DNA of 64,000 nt from contig NZ_FPBO01000006.1 of NCBI RefSeq assembly GCF_900116645.1, positions 186,001 through 250,000 of the forward strand, written 5' to 3'. The translations under genes were made by a program, and so were the position numbers. Below the pieces are notes generated by a model that worked only from the letters and a program-made list of their open reading frames with translations, was not told the DNA's origin and did not search any database. This document shows, piece after piece, positions 55,208 to 63,332 of the stretch (within the stretch, counting starts at the first letter, position 1; the number at the start of each line of letters is the position of its first letter). The DNA is from Pseudoduganella namucuonensis. Lineage in GTDB: Bacteria; Pseudomonadota; Gammaproteobacteria; Burkholderiales; Burkholderiaceae_D.

Positions 55208-55651
55208 ATGGACCGCTTCGCCCCCATCCCGCAGCGCCAGCTCGCGCTGGGCAAACAGGAAGACAAGCTCGCGCCGGTGGCCGGCAACGCCGGCGGCGCC
55301 GAGGCGCCGGCCGACACCGATCCGGCCAGCGCGGCCTACCGCGCCAAGGCCGCCGAGGCCGCCGTCAAGTTCGAATCTTTCTTCATTGGCAAGATGCTCA
55401 ACCAGATGCGCTCGGCCAACCGGCAACTGGCCGGCGACGGCGAGGACGGCCACCGCGACAGCATCAACGACGACATGCTGGACATGGCCGACAACCTGGT
55501 GGCCGACCAGCTGGCCGGGCGCCACGCCTTCGGCGTGGCCGACGCCATCTTGCGTCAACTCCTCCCCACCGCGGCGCCCGCCGCGCCGCCCGCCCTGCCC
55601 GGCGGCGGCATGCCGCTGCCTTCTAGCACAAAATCTCGCTCTTCGATTTAA
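55208..55651 (+). CDS. flgJ: Rod-cap-only FlgJ protein
   Basis: The product has 147 residues, about half of a canonical two-domain FlgJ. It contains the rod-binding domain (AAVKFESFFIGKMLNQMRSA, DDMLDMADNLVADQLAGRHA, FGVADAILRQLLP) and then stops. The muramidase half is missing and is supplied by the separate gene at 47397-48161. It lies 13 bp after flgI. Confidence 0.92.
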   Translation: MDRFAPIPQRQLALGKQEDKLAPVAGNAGGAEAPADTDPASAAYRAKAAEAAVKFESFFIGKMLNQMRSANRQLAGDGEDGHRDSINDDMLDMADNLVADQLAGRHAFGVADAILRQLLPTAAPAAPPALPGGGMPLPSSTKSRSSI

Positions 55652-55743
55652 TCGGCGCGCGAAAGCGGTCGCCTTTACACTGTAACGGGCGGATGGATGC
55701 GAAATTGCAAGCCGCCTGATGCCTTTCTGGAAAGATTCGCCCC

Positions 55744-57114
55744 ATGAGCTTCATCAACAATGCCCTGTCCGGCGCCGTCGCAGCGCAAACCGCGCTGACC
55801 GCGACCAGCCAGAATATTGCAAATCTGCAAACCAAAGGCTACACGCGCCAGGGCGCGCTGTTGACGGCGGCGGCGCCCGGCATTTCCAGCAAGGCGCCCG
55901 GCATGGGCGTCGAGGTGTCCGGCCTGATGCGCTTCAGCGACTCCTACAAGACCCAGCAGATGTGGCGCGCCGCGTCCGAGCAGGGCCAGTACAGCCAGTC
56001 CCAGCCCTACCTGTCGCAGCTGGAACGGGTGATGGGCGACGACCAGTCCAGCCTGAGCAGCGGCATCGACGAATTCTTCAAGGCCCTGAACGCGGCCGGC
56101 GTGGAACCCAACTCCACCCCGCTGCGCCAGCAGGTGGTGACGGCGGCCAATTCCATGTCGCAGCACTTCAACAGCATCTACAACGTGGTCGCCAACCAGG
56201 AATTGTCGGTGAACCAGCAGCGCGGCGCCATGCTGCCGGCGCTGAACGCCGACCTCGCCAATATCGCCCGCCTGAACCAGCGCATCATCGGCGCGCAGGC
56301 GGTGGGCACCAACGTCTCCACGCTGATCGACGAGCGCGACCTGGCGCTCGACGCGCTGGCGTCCAAGGTGGCGATCGAGGTGATCGAACAGCCGGACGGC
56401 GCGCGCAACGTGGCGCTGCGCACCGGCCAGCCGCTGGTGGTGGGCACCCAGTCCAGCTCGCTGACCTTCGAAACCGCCAGCGGCGAGGCCGTGCTGGCGC
56501 TGAGCTTCGGCGGCACCCGCTTCGTGCTGGAGGACACCAAGCTGGGCGGCCAGATGGGCGGCCTGAGCGACTATGTCGCCAACACGCTGAAGCCGCTGCA
56601 GCAGTCCATCATCGACACCGCCGAGCAGATGTCGGCCATGATCAACACCCAGCTGCAGGCCGGCTTCGACGCGGCCGGCAACCCGGGCGGCCCGCTGTTC
56701 ACCTTCGACGCCGCCAGCACCACCGGCATGCTGCAGATCAACCCCTCGTTCAAGGCCAGCGACCTGGCGTTCTCCGCCGACGGCACGCCGGGCGACAGCG
56801 CCAACCTGCAGGCCCTGATCGGCATCAAGACCCGGACCGTGAACCTGGGCTCGATCGGCCCCGTGCTGCTGGGCGACGCCGACACGCAACTGGTCGGCAA
56901 GCTGGGCATCGACAGCCAGCAGAACCAGGCGCTGCTCAAGACCGCCACCACCATCCGCCAGCAGGCCGAGGACGACTGGAAGTCGACCAGCGGCGTGAAC
57001 CAGGACGAGGAGGCCGTGGCCCTGATGGAGTTCCAGCAAATGTACCAGGCGAACATGAAGGCGCTCGCCGTGGCCAATTCCCTCTTCGACGCCACCCTGG
57101 CGATGTTCAACTAG
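55744..57114 (+). CDS. flgK: Hook-filament junction protein FlgK
   Basis: The product has 456 residues. The N-terminus has INNALSGAVAAQTALTATSQ, NIANLQTKGYTRQGALLTAA. The C-terminus has VNQDEEAVALMEFQQMYQAN, MKALAVANSLFDATLAMFN. It is the first junction protein of the hook-filament interface, escorted by FlgN. It follows a 92-bp gap with GCGGTCGCCTTTAC, resembling the -10 region of the fliD promoter. Confidence 0.95.
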   Translation: MSFINNALSGAVAAQTALTATSQNIANLQTKGYTRQGALLTAAAPGISSKAPGMGVEVSGLMRFSDSYKTQQMWRAASEQGQYSQSQPYLSQLERVMGDDQSSLSSGIDEFFKALNAAGVEPNSTPLRQQVVTAANSMSQHFNSIYNVVANQELSVNQQRGAMLPALNADLANIARLNQRIIGAQAVGTNVSTLIDERDLALDALASKVAIEVIEQPDGARNVALRTGQPLVVGTQSSSLTFETASGEAVLALSFGGTRFVLEDTKLGGQMGGLSDYVANTLKPLQQSIIDTAEQMSAMINTQLQAGFDAAGNPGGPLFTFDAASTTGMLQINPSFKASDLAFSADGTPGDSANLQALIGIKTRTVNLGSIGPVLLGDADTQLVGKLGIDSQQNQALLKTATTIRQQAEDDWKSTSGVNQDEEAVALMEFQQMYQANMKALAVANSLFDATLAMFN

Positions 57115-57122
57115 GAACCACC

Positions 57123-58037
57123 ATGCGTATCGCCACTTCCCAGTTCCAGGCCTCGATGAACCGGTCGCTGAACACCAACCAGGAGCAGATCTCCAAGCTG
57201 ACCGCGCAGATGGCGTCGGGCTCGCGCATCCAGGTGCCGTCCGACGACCCGGTCAACAACGTGCGCATCTCGCGCCTGAACCGCGAGGAGGCCATCCTCG
57301 GCCAGCACCGCGCCAACATCGACGCCGTCAAGATCCGCCTGCAAAAGAACGAAACCTATCTGACCAGCGTGGTCGGCGACATCAACCAGGTGCGCGACCT
57401 GATGGTCTGGGCGCTGGACGGCGGCGGCACCCAGCCGGACGACCTGCAGTCCATGGTGCAATCGCTGGAATCGCTGCGCGACAGCATGCTGTACAGCGCC
57501 AACGTGAAGGACGCCGAGGGCCGCTACGTGTTCTCCGGCACCTTGACCGACACCCCCGCCATCACCTTCGATGAAAGCGCGGCGCCCGGTTCGCGCTACA
57601 GCTACACCGGCAACAACAACAAGCAGCAAGTGGTGGTCGGCAACGGCATCGCGCAGACCGCCAACGTCGACGTGCAGGGCCTGGAAACCTATCTGAACCG
57701 GATCGACGCCGTGCTCGGCGGACTGGAGACCGACGGCGTCTCGTCCAACGACCCGGCCATGCGCGAGCTGCTGAAGGACGCGCTGACCGGCTCGGACACG
57801 GCGATGAGCTTGATTTCCGGCAAGATCGCCGAGTTCGGCGGCGCCCAGAACATCCTCAGCACGCTGGCCGACAACCACGGCAACGTCAGCCTGTCGAACC
57901 AGATGGCGATGACAGACCTGGGCAAGCTGGACTACGGTCTGGCCGCCACCGAACTGAATGGCTACAATATCGCGTTACAATCCACTTACAAGGCCTATGC
58001 CAAGGTAAGCAACCTGTCACTGTTCAACGTTCTGTAA
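57123..58037 (+). CDS. flgL: Hook-filament junction protein FlgL
   Basis: The product has 304 residues. It starts MRIATSQFQASMNRSLNTNQ, continues with LTAQMASGSRIQVPSDDPVN, and ends NGYNIALQSTYKAYAKVSNL, flagellin-like at both ends. It is the second junction protein. It is 8 bp after flgK and 6 bp before the final gene of the block. Confidence 0.95.
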   Translation: MRIATSQFQASMNRSLNTNQEQISKLTAQMASGSRIQVPSDDPVNNVRISRLNREEAILGQHRANIDAVKIRLQKNETYLTSVVGDINQVRDLMVWALDGGGTQPDDLQSMVQSLESLRDSMLYSANVKDAEGRYVFSGTLTDTPAITFDESAAPGSRYSYTGNNNKQQVVVGNGIAQTANVDVQGLETYLNRIDAVLGGLETDGVSSNDPAMRELLKDALTGSDTAMSLISGKIAEFGGAQNILSTLADNHGNVSLSNQMAMTDLGKLDYGLAATELNGYNIALQSTYKAYAKVSNLSLFNVL

Positions 58038-58043
58038 ACTCGC

Positions 58044-59087
58044 ATGCAAATCGCCCAGCGCTCCAGCACCACAGGACTTGCCCCCAACGGGACGGGCAAG
58101 TCCGGCACCGCCGGCAAGGTCGACGAGACCGGCCAGGCGGCGCAGGCTGGCGCGCCCGAGGCGGCCGCCGCCCCTTCCGCCGCCGCGCCGGTGCCGCGCC
58201 GCGGCGTCAGCAACTGGGACCAGCCGCTGCAGCGCGACATCTCCGGGGCGCAGCAGGCGGTCGACTTCCTCGAGCAAAGCGCGGCCCAGCTGCGGGCCCT
58301 GAAGGCGGAACTGAGTTCCAGGCTGGCGAGCCGCGCCGGCCGCGACGGCCAGCTGGAGGCGCGCGTGCGACAGTTCAGCGATACCTGGCGCAACCGCGCC
58401 GAAGCGTCCGGCGGCACGCTGGACAACCAGCTCTCCTACAGCAGCGAGAATTCGGTGCAGCGCTTCAAGGTGCGCGGCATGAACATGGCCAACCTGCGCC
58501 ACGGCGCGCGCGAGACGCTGGCCATCGCGGTCGGCAACGGCGCCCAGGGCCTGCGTTCGGTGCAGCTGGAGCCGGGCCTGTCGGACGAGGAGATCGTGCA
58601 GCGCTTCAACCAGGCGCTGGCGCCGGTGAACGTCGCCGTCGGCCTGGGCGACAACGGCGAGCTGGAGTTCGCCACCCCCGAATCCGAATGGGCCAATGTG
58701 CGCGACACGCTGGCCGTGCAGGGCGGCGGCATCCGCTTCCCGACCGGGCAGCTGAACCGCCTGCGCACCGAGCCGGAACCGGCCGCCATCACGCCCGAGG
58801 CGTGGCAGACCAGCGACGTGGAGGCCATCCGCGCCACGCTGAACCAGGTGATCCAGGCGCTGAACCACGTGGAGGCGGCGCTGTCCAAGGTCAACCTGGC
58901 GCTCAACGACGCCAGCCAGCGCGCCACCCAGGCCATGCCGCAGGTGAGCGCGGCCGGCATGGACCTGGCCGCCCAGAACTTCGTGTCGGCCTCCAGCGAG
59001 AGCAGCTACGCCTCCCTGCTGAGCCTGACCTCGGCGCTGACCGGCATCAACCGCGACCGCGTGATGGCCCTGCTCGGCCTGCGTTAA
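58044..59087 (+). CDS. Unknown flagellar-locus protein after flgL (LafW-position candidate)
   Basis: The product has 347 residues, with no signal peptide or membrane segment. An Ala/Gly/Pro-rich N-terminus (about 55 residues) is followed by a helical region (QQAVDFLEQSAAQLRALKAE), a mixed alpha/beta middle (RFKVRGMNMANLRHGARETL, VNVAVGLGDNGELEFATPES), and a helical C-terminus (IRATLNQVIQALNHVEAALS, SSESSYASLLSLTSALTGI) that could pack like other axial proteins. It starts 6 bp after flgL and so belongs to the operon. In Flag-2 loci lafW, a putative hook-associated protein, follows lfgL; the position fits, but homology was not tested. An exported axial or accessory protein is the best guess. 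Confidence 0.55.
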   Translation: MQIAQRSSTTGLAPNGTGKSGTAGKVDETGQAAQAGAPEAAAAPSAAAPVPRRGVSNWDQPLQRDISGAQQAVDFLEQSAAQLRALKAELSSRLASRAGRDGQLEARVRQFSDTWRNRAEASGGTLDNQLSYSSENSVQRFKVRGMNMANLRHGARETLAIAVGNGAQGLRSVQLEPGLSDEEIVQRFNQALAPVNVAVGLGDNGELEFATPESEWANVRDTLAVQGGGIRFPTGQLNRLRTEPEPAAITPEAWQTSDVEAIRATLNQVIQALNHVEAALSKVNLALNDASQRATQAMPQVSAAGMDLAAQNFVSASSESSYASLLSLTSALTGINRDRVMALLGLR

Positions 59088-59096
59088 GCGCCCGCC

Positions 59097-59115
59097 GCGG
59101 ACCCGATGGGTCCGC
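59097..59115. terminator. Hairpin between convergent flagellar and GGDEF-EAL genes
   Basis: GCGGACCC (59097-59104) and GGGTCCGC (59108-59115) form a perfect 8-bp stem around GAT, 9 bp after the last flagellar stop codon. No T-run follows on either strand, so it may be a weak or Rho-assisted terminator. Confidence 0.45.
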
Positions 59116-59137
59116 CCCTCCCCACGCTTTACTTGTC

Positions 59138-61330
59138 CTACGGCAGGCGCGGCAAGCCGTTGCGCGCCATGGCGGCGAACTTGTTCGCCTGCACCGCGTG
59201 CGCGAACACATAGCCCTGCGCGTAGTCGCAGCCGGCGGCCGCCAGCAGCGCCTGCTGCGCGCGCGTCTCCACCCCCTCCGCCACCACTTTCAGCCCCAGC
59301 TTGTGGGCCATCACGATCAGCGCCTCGCACAGCGCCAGGTCGCCGGAATCGCCCACCATGTCGCGCACGAAGCTGCGGTCTATCTTGATGAAGTCGATGT
59401 CGAAATTGCGCAGGTGCGCCAGCGAGCCGTAGCCGGTGCCGAAATCGTCCAGCGCCACCTGCAGGCCCATGGCGCGGTAGCTGCGCAGGCGCTCCAGCAC
59501 CTGGCTGTCCTGGTTCATCAGGATGCCCTCGGTGATGTCGACCACGATCGAGCGCGGCGCCAGCTGCAGCTGGTCCACGTAGTCCATCCAGCCGGCGGCC
59601 GCGTCGCCGCGGAACTGCGCCGGCGACTGGTTCACGCTGACCTGGAACGGCCGTCCCAGCTCGCGCTGCCACAGCTGGACCTGCTCGGCGGCGCGCCGGA
59701 ACACCCAGTCGCCGATCTCGACGAACAGGCCGCTGGCCTCGGCGCAGGCGATGAAATCCTGCGGGTGCAGCAGGCCGCGCTGCGGGTGGCGCCAGCGCAG
59801 CAGCGCCTCGGCGCGCTCTATCATGCCGGTGCCCAGGTTGACGATGGGCTGGTAGTACAGCTCGAACTGGTCCCCGGCCAGCGCGCAGCGCAGGTCGGCC
59901 GTCAGTTGCTGGCGCAGCTGCGCGGCCTGCTGCAAGTCCGGCGTGAAGTAGTTGTAGCGGTTGCGCCCGGCGCTCTTGGCCGCGTACATGGCCTGGTCGG
60001 CGTGGCGCAGCAGCTCGTCCGCCTCGGAGGCGTCCGACGGGTAGAAGGCGATGCCCACGCTGGCCGACACGTGGCCGCTGTCGCCGGCCAGTTCGAACGG
60101 GCGGGCCAGCGCGGCGATGATGTGCTGGGCCACCCGCTCCGCGCTGGACACGTGGTCCAGCCCGGACACGATGACGACGAACTCGTCGCCGCCCAGCCGC
60201 GCCAGCGTGTCGGAGGCGCGCACGCAGGCCGTGATGCGGGCGGCGGCCTCCACCAGCAGCGCGTCGCCCTGCTCGTGGCCGAACTTGTCGTTGATCTGCT
60301 TGAACTGGTCCAGGTCGATGAACAGCAGCGCCAGCAGCAATCCCTCGCGCCTGGCCTTCTTCATCTCGTGCGCCAGCCTGTCGTGCAGCATGTGGCGGTT
60401 GGGCAGCCCGGTCAACGCGTCGAAATTGGCCTGGCGCCAGATCAGCTCGGACGACTGCCGGCTGGCCGTGATGTCGGTCACCAGCGCCAGCGCGCCCAGG
60501 TAGACGCCGTCGTTGTCGAAGATGGGGTTGGTGGCCAGCGTGGTCCACAGCTCCTTGCCGTCCTTGCGCATGAACTTGAACTCGTGGCGCTCGGCGATAC
60601 CCTGCTGGCGGCGCGCGATGTTGCGCTCCATGATGGCGCGGCCCTCGTCGTCCATGAAGGCCACCAGCGGCTGGTCCAGCATTTCCTCGATCGCATAGCC
60701 CAGCATCTGCGCCATTTTCGGGTTGACGAAGGAGGTGCGGGCCCTGCTGTCGATTTCCCAGATGCCCTCCTCCGCGCTGTGCACGATGCGGCGGAAGCGT
60801 TCCTCGCTGCGCTCGAGCGCGGACTGCTTGCCCTCGGCCAGTTCCAGCATCACGCGGCAGGCCTGGCCACTGCCGTCGGCGCTGGCGCGCAAGGTGACGG
60901 GGAAGCCCTGCTCGCCGGGCCGGCCGCGCGTCATCTGCAGGTCGCAGCGCAGCGGCGTGGCGCTGTTGAGGGCGTTGCGCACGAAGACGTCGAAGTCCGG
61001 CAGGAAGCGCGCGGCGATGAAGTGGCGGAACTGCGCCTTGCCCGGATTTTCCCGCGCCAGCCCCAGCAGGTCCGCGCCCACCAGGTTCATCTGCAGCACC
61101 GTGGTGTCGAAGGCCAGCACGTAGTAGCCCACCGGCGCCAGCAGGTAGATATCGTTGAAATAAGCTTGTTCCTGCTCGTGGCGCAGGCGCTCGGGATTGA
61201 GCGCGTAGTCCGCCATGCCCGGCGCGTCGAGCGCGGAAGCGGCGAACGGGGCCAATGGCGCGTCATCCCCCAGGACGGTGTCCAGCACATGGGGGGCGAA
61301 AAAAGCTGTAGCGTGCAGGTCCTTGTCCAT
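59138..61330 (-). CDS. PAS-GGDEF-EAL protein (c-di-GMP cyclase/phosphodiesterase)
   Basis: The product has 730 residues. Two PAS-type sensor regions (about 60-160 and 175-290; RFRRIVHSAEEGIWEIDSRA, then the PAC EFKFMRKDGKELWTTLATNP) precede the GGDEF motif RLGGDEFVVI at residues 380-384. The product-inhibition site RASD is correctly spaced five residues before it. The EAL domain has ERAEALLRWRHP (residues 508-510), DDFGTGYGSLAHL and DFIKIDRSFV. Both active sites look intact, so it could make or degrade c-di-GMP. ATG 61330 is used with GGGG upstream. It abuts the flagellar locus on the opposite strand. Confidence 0.93.
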   Translation of the reverse strand: MDKDLHATAFFAPHVLDTVLGDDAPLAPFAASALDAPGMADYALNPERLRHEQEQAYFNDIYLLAPVGYYVLAFDTTVLQMNLVGADLLGLARENPGKAQFRHFIAARFLPDFDVFVRNALNSATPLRCDLQMTRGRPGEQGFPVTLRASADGSGQACRVMLELAEGKQSALERSEERFRRIVHSAEEGIWEIDSRARTSFVNPKMAQMLGYAIEEMLDQPLVAFMDDEGRAIMERNIARRQQGIAERHEFKFMRKDGKELWTTLATNPIFDNDGVYLGALALVTDITASRQSSELIWRQANFDALTGLPNRHMLHDRLAHEMKKARREGLLLALLFIDLDQFKQINDKFGHEQGDALLVEAAARITACVRASDTLARLGGDEFVVIVSGLDHVSSAERVAQHIIAALARPFELAGDSGHVSASVGIAFYPSDASEADELLRHADQAMYAAKSAGRNRYNYFTPDLQQAAQLRQQLTADLRCALAGDQFELYYQPIVNLGTGMIERAEALLRWRHPQRGLLHPQDFIACAEASGLFVEIGDWVFRRAAEQVQLWQRELGRPFQVSVNQSPAQFRGDAAAGWMDYVDQLQLAPRSIVVDITEGILMNQDSQVLERLRSYRAMGLQVALDDFGTGYGSLAHLRNFDIDFIKIDRSFVRDMVGDSGDLALCEALIVMAHKLGLKVVAEGVETRAQQALLAAAGCDYAQGYVFAHAVQANKFAAMARNGLPRLP

Positions 61331-61415
61331 CACACCCCTAAGTCTTGCGTTGTCCTGATCAATTCTAGACTAGTATGCGCCCCCTGGCCCGCCGCGTGTA
61401 CACGGAAACAACACT

Positions 61416-62075
61416 TTAGCGGGCGTGCGCCCGGTTCAGGCGGCGCTCGGCGCGGCGCTGCAGCGCCTCGAAGGCCAGGCTCATCGCCCAGTAGAGGGCG
61501 GCCGCCGCCAGGTACAGCGGCAAGGGCTGGAAGGTGGTGGCGATGACCTCCTTGGTCGACAGCATCAACTCGGTGAGGGTGATGACGGACACCAGCGAAG
61601 TGTCCTTGATCAGGCTGATCAGGGTGTTGCTCATGCCGGGCACCGCCACCCGCAGCGCCTGCGGCAGCACGATGTGGCGCAGCGTCTGGAAATAGCCCAT
61701 GCCCAGGCTGTAGCTGGCCCACCACTGGCCGCGCGCCACGCTGAGGATGGCGCCGCGCAGGCTTTCGGACAGGTAGGCGCCGGCGTTCAGGCTGAGCGCC
61801 AGGATGCCCGCCGTCACCGGCGTGAACTCGACGCCGACGCTGGGCAGGCCGTAATAGATGACGAACATCTGCACCAGCAGCGGCGTGCCGCGCATCACGC
61901 TCACGTAAAGCGCGGCCGGCCACGCCAGCGCGCGCCACGGCAGGATGCGCAGCACGGCGGTGGGAAAGCCCAGCAGCAGCCCGCCCAGCATGGCCGACAC
62001 CGCGAACACCAGCGTGTAGCCGGCGCCGGTCAGCATGGCCGGCGCGGCCTCCCGCAACAGGGCCAGCAACTCCAC
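61416..62075 (-). CDS. Polar amino acid ABC transporter permease
   Basis: The product has 219 residues from GTG 62075, which overlaps the stop of the binding-protein gene (TAGTG). Five or so membrane helices are present. The HisM-family start (AMLTGAGYTLVFAVSAMLGG) and the EAA loop (ESLRGAILSVARGQWWASYS, GMGYFQTLRHIVLPQALRV) are clear. It would move an amino acid across the inner membrane. No ATPase gene follows in the window. Confidence 0.92.
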   Translation of the reverse strand: MELLALLREAAPAMLTGAGYTLVFAVSAMLGGLLLGFPTAVLRILPWRALAWPAALYVSVMRGTPLLVQMFVIYYGLPSVGVEFTPVTAGILALSLNAGAYLSESLRGAILSVARGQWWASYSLGMGYFQTLRHIVLPQALRVAVPGMSNTLISLIKDTSLVSVITLTELMLSTKEVIATTFQPLPLYLAAAALYWAMSLAFEALQRRAERRLNRAHAR

Positions 62076-62857
62076 TAGGGCGCCTTGCTGACGTCCGCGC
62101 CGAACCACTTCACCGAAATCGCCTTCAGGCTGCCGTCGTCGGCGGCGTCGGCCAGCGCCTTGTTCAGCGCGGCCTTGAACTCGGGATTGCCCTTCTTGAA
62201 CGGGATGCCCATGCGCTCGACCGCGCCGACCTTGGCGCCGGCCTTGATCGGCAGGTCCGTGGTCTTCAGCAGGTAGGCCGTCATCAGGCTGTCGTTGAGC
62301 GCGGCGTCGACCCGGCCGACCGCCAGGTCGCGCAGGTTTTCCGGCGCCGCCGGGTAGCTGCGCACGTCGATGCCGGGCACCGCCTTGGCCTGCTGCTCGT
62401 ACACGCTGCCCTGGCCCACGCCCAGCTTCTTGCCCTTGAGGTCGGCCAGCGCCTTGTACTGCGCCGTCTCGTCCTTGCGCACGATCAGCTGCGGCGCCGA
62501 ATAGATGTAGGGGACGGAAAAGTCGAAGGCCTGCTCGCGCTTGGGATTGATGCCCACCTGGGCGACGATCACGTCGTACTTGCCGCTGGCCAGCCCGGCC
62601 AGGATGCTGGCCCACTCGGTGGTGACGAATTCCGGCTTCAGGCCCAGCTTCGCGGCCAGCAGCCTGGCCACGTCCACGTCGTAGCCGGCCAGCTCGCCGG
62701 TTTTCTGGTCCTTGTAGTTGAACGGGGGATAAGTACCCTCCATCGCCACTTTCAGGGTGCCGCGCGCCTTCGCGGTGGCCAGCAGGTCGGCGGCCGACGC
62801 GTGCAGCGCGGCGCAGGCCAGCAGCGCCGCCGCGGCCAGCTTCAAGGGTGTACGCAT
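62075..62857 (-). CDS. Amino acid ABC transporter substrate-binding protein (family 3)
   Basis: The product has 260 residues. It has a signal peptide (LKLAAAALLACAALHASAAD), then the family 3 fold (GTLKVAMEGTYPPFNYKDQK, GELAGYDVDVARLLAAKLGL, WASILAGLASGKYDVIVAQV). The Arg/Asp pattern (INPKREQAFDFSVPYIYSAP) is that of polar amino acid receptors such as cystine, glutamine or arginine binders; the exact ligand cannot be read. ATG 62857 has GAGGA about 9 bases upstream. Confidence 0.92.
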   Translation of the reverse strand: MRTPLKLAAAALLACAALHASAADLLATAKARGTLKVAMEGTYPPFNYKDQKTGELAGYDVDVARLLAAKLGLKPEFVTTEWASILAGLASGKYDVIVAQVGINPKREQAFDFSVPYIYSAPQLIVRKDETAQYKALADLKGKKLGVGQGSVYEQQAKAVPGIDVRSYPAAPENLRDLAVGRVDAALNDSLMTAYLLKTTDLPIKAGAKVGAVERMGIPFKKGNPEFKAALNKALADAADDGSLKAISVKWFGADVSKAP

Positions 62858-62879
62858 CTGGACCGTCCTCAAATTGTGG

Positions 62880-63287
62880 TTAATAACGGCGGCGCTGGCC
62901 GCGCCCGAAATCATGCCCCGCCACCAGGATGGAGCTGGCGATCAGGCCGCTCAGCCCGATGATCAGCTGCACCAGCTTGTCGTCCGGCAGCACCCACAGC
63001 GCGCCGGCCGGCGGCTCGACCCGCGCCACCGCCACGATCAGCGGCGACACCCACTCGGCCTCGGACGACACGTCCAGCAGCACCGCGCCGTCCTGCGTGG
63101 TCTGCATGTAAATCTCGCCGCCCTCGGCCAGGTTGAAGCACACGCCGTAGCCGGTCTCGTTGGGACCGATATGCTCCTTCAGCGCGAGGTTGTGCTCCTC
63201 TATCCACAGCTCGACGTCGGCCGGGGTTTCCAGCGCCGTCCACGGCACCGGGCGGAAGCGCGGGCGCTCATTCATCACATCCTGCAT
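62880..63287 (-). CDS. Small hypothetical protein with C-terminal hydrophobic segment
   Basis: The product has 135 residues and I do not recognise it. The N-terminal 100 residues are soluble with acidic and aromatic content (PADVELWIEEHNLALKEHIG, YGVCFNLAEGGEIYMQTTQD, GAVLLDVSSEAEWVSPLIVA). The last 30 contain a single hydrophobic stretch (LVQLIIGLSGLIASSILVAG) and a basic tail, as in a tail-anchored protein. AGGA stands 5 bases before the ATG at 63287. It lies between the DUF882 gene and the ABC transporter genes on the same strand. Confidence 0.7.
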   Translation of the reverse strand: MQDVMNERPRFRPVPWTALETPADVELWIEEHNLALKEHIGPNETGYGVCFNLAEGGEIYMQTTQDGAVLLDVSSEAEWVSPLIVAVARVEPPAGALWVLPDDKLVQLIIGLSGLIASSILVAGHDFGRGQRRRY

Positions 63288-63332
63288 GGGTTTCCTGTCG
63301 GTAAAACCAATCGAATCCGACAGTGTACAACA

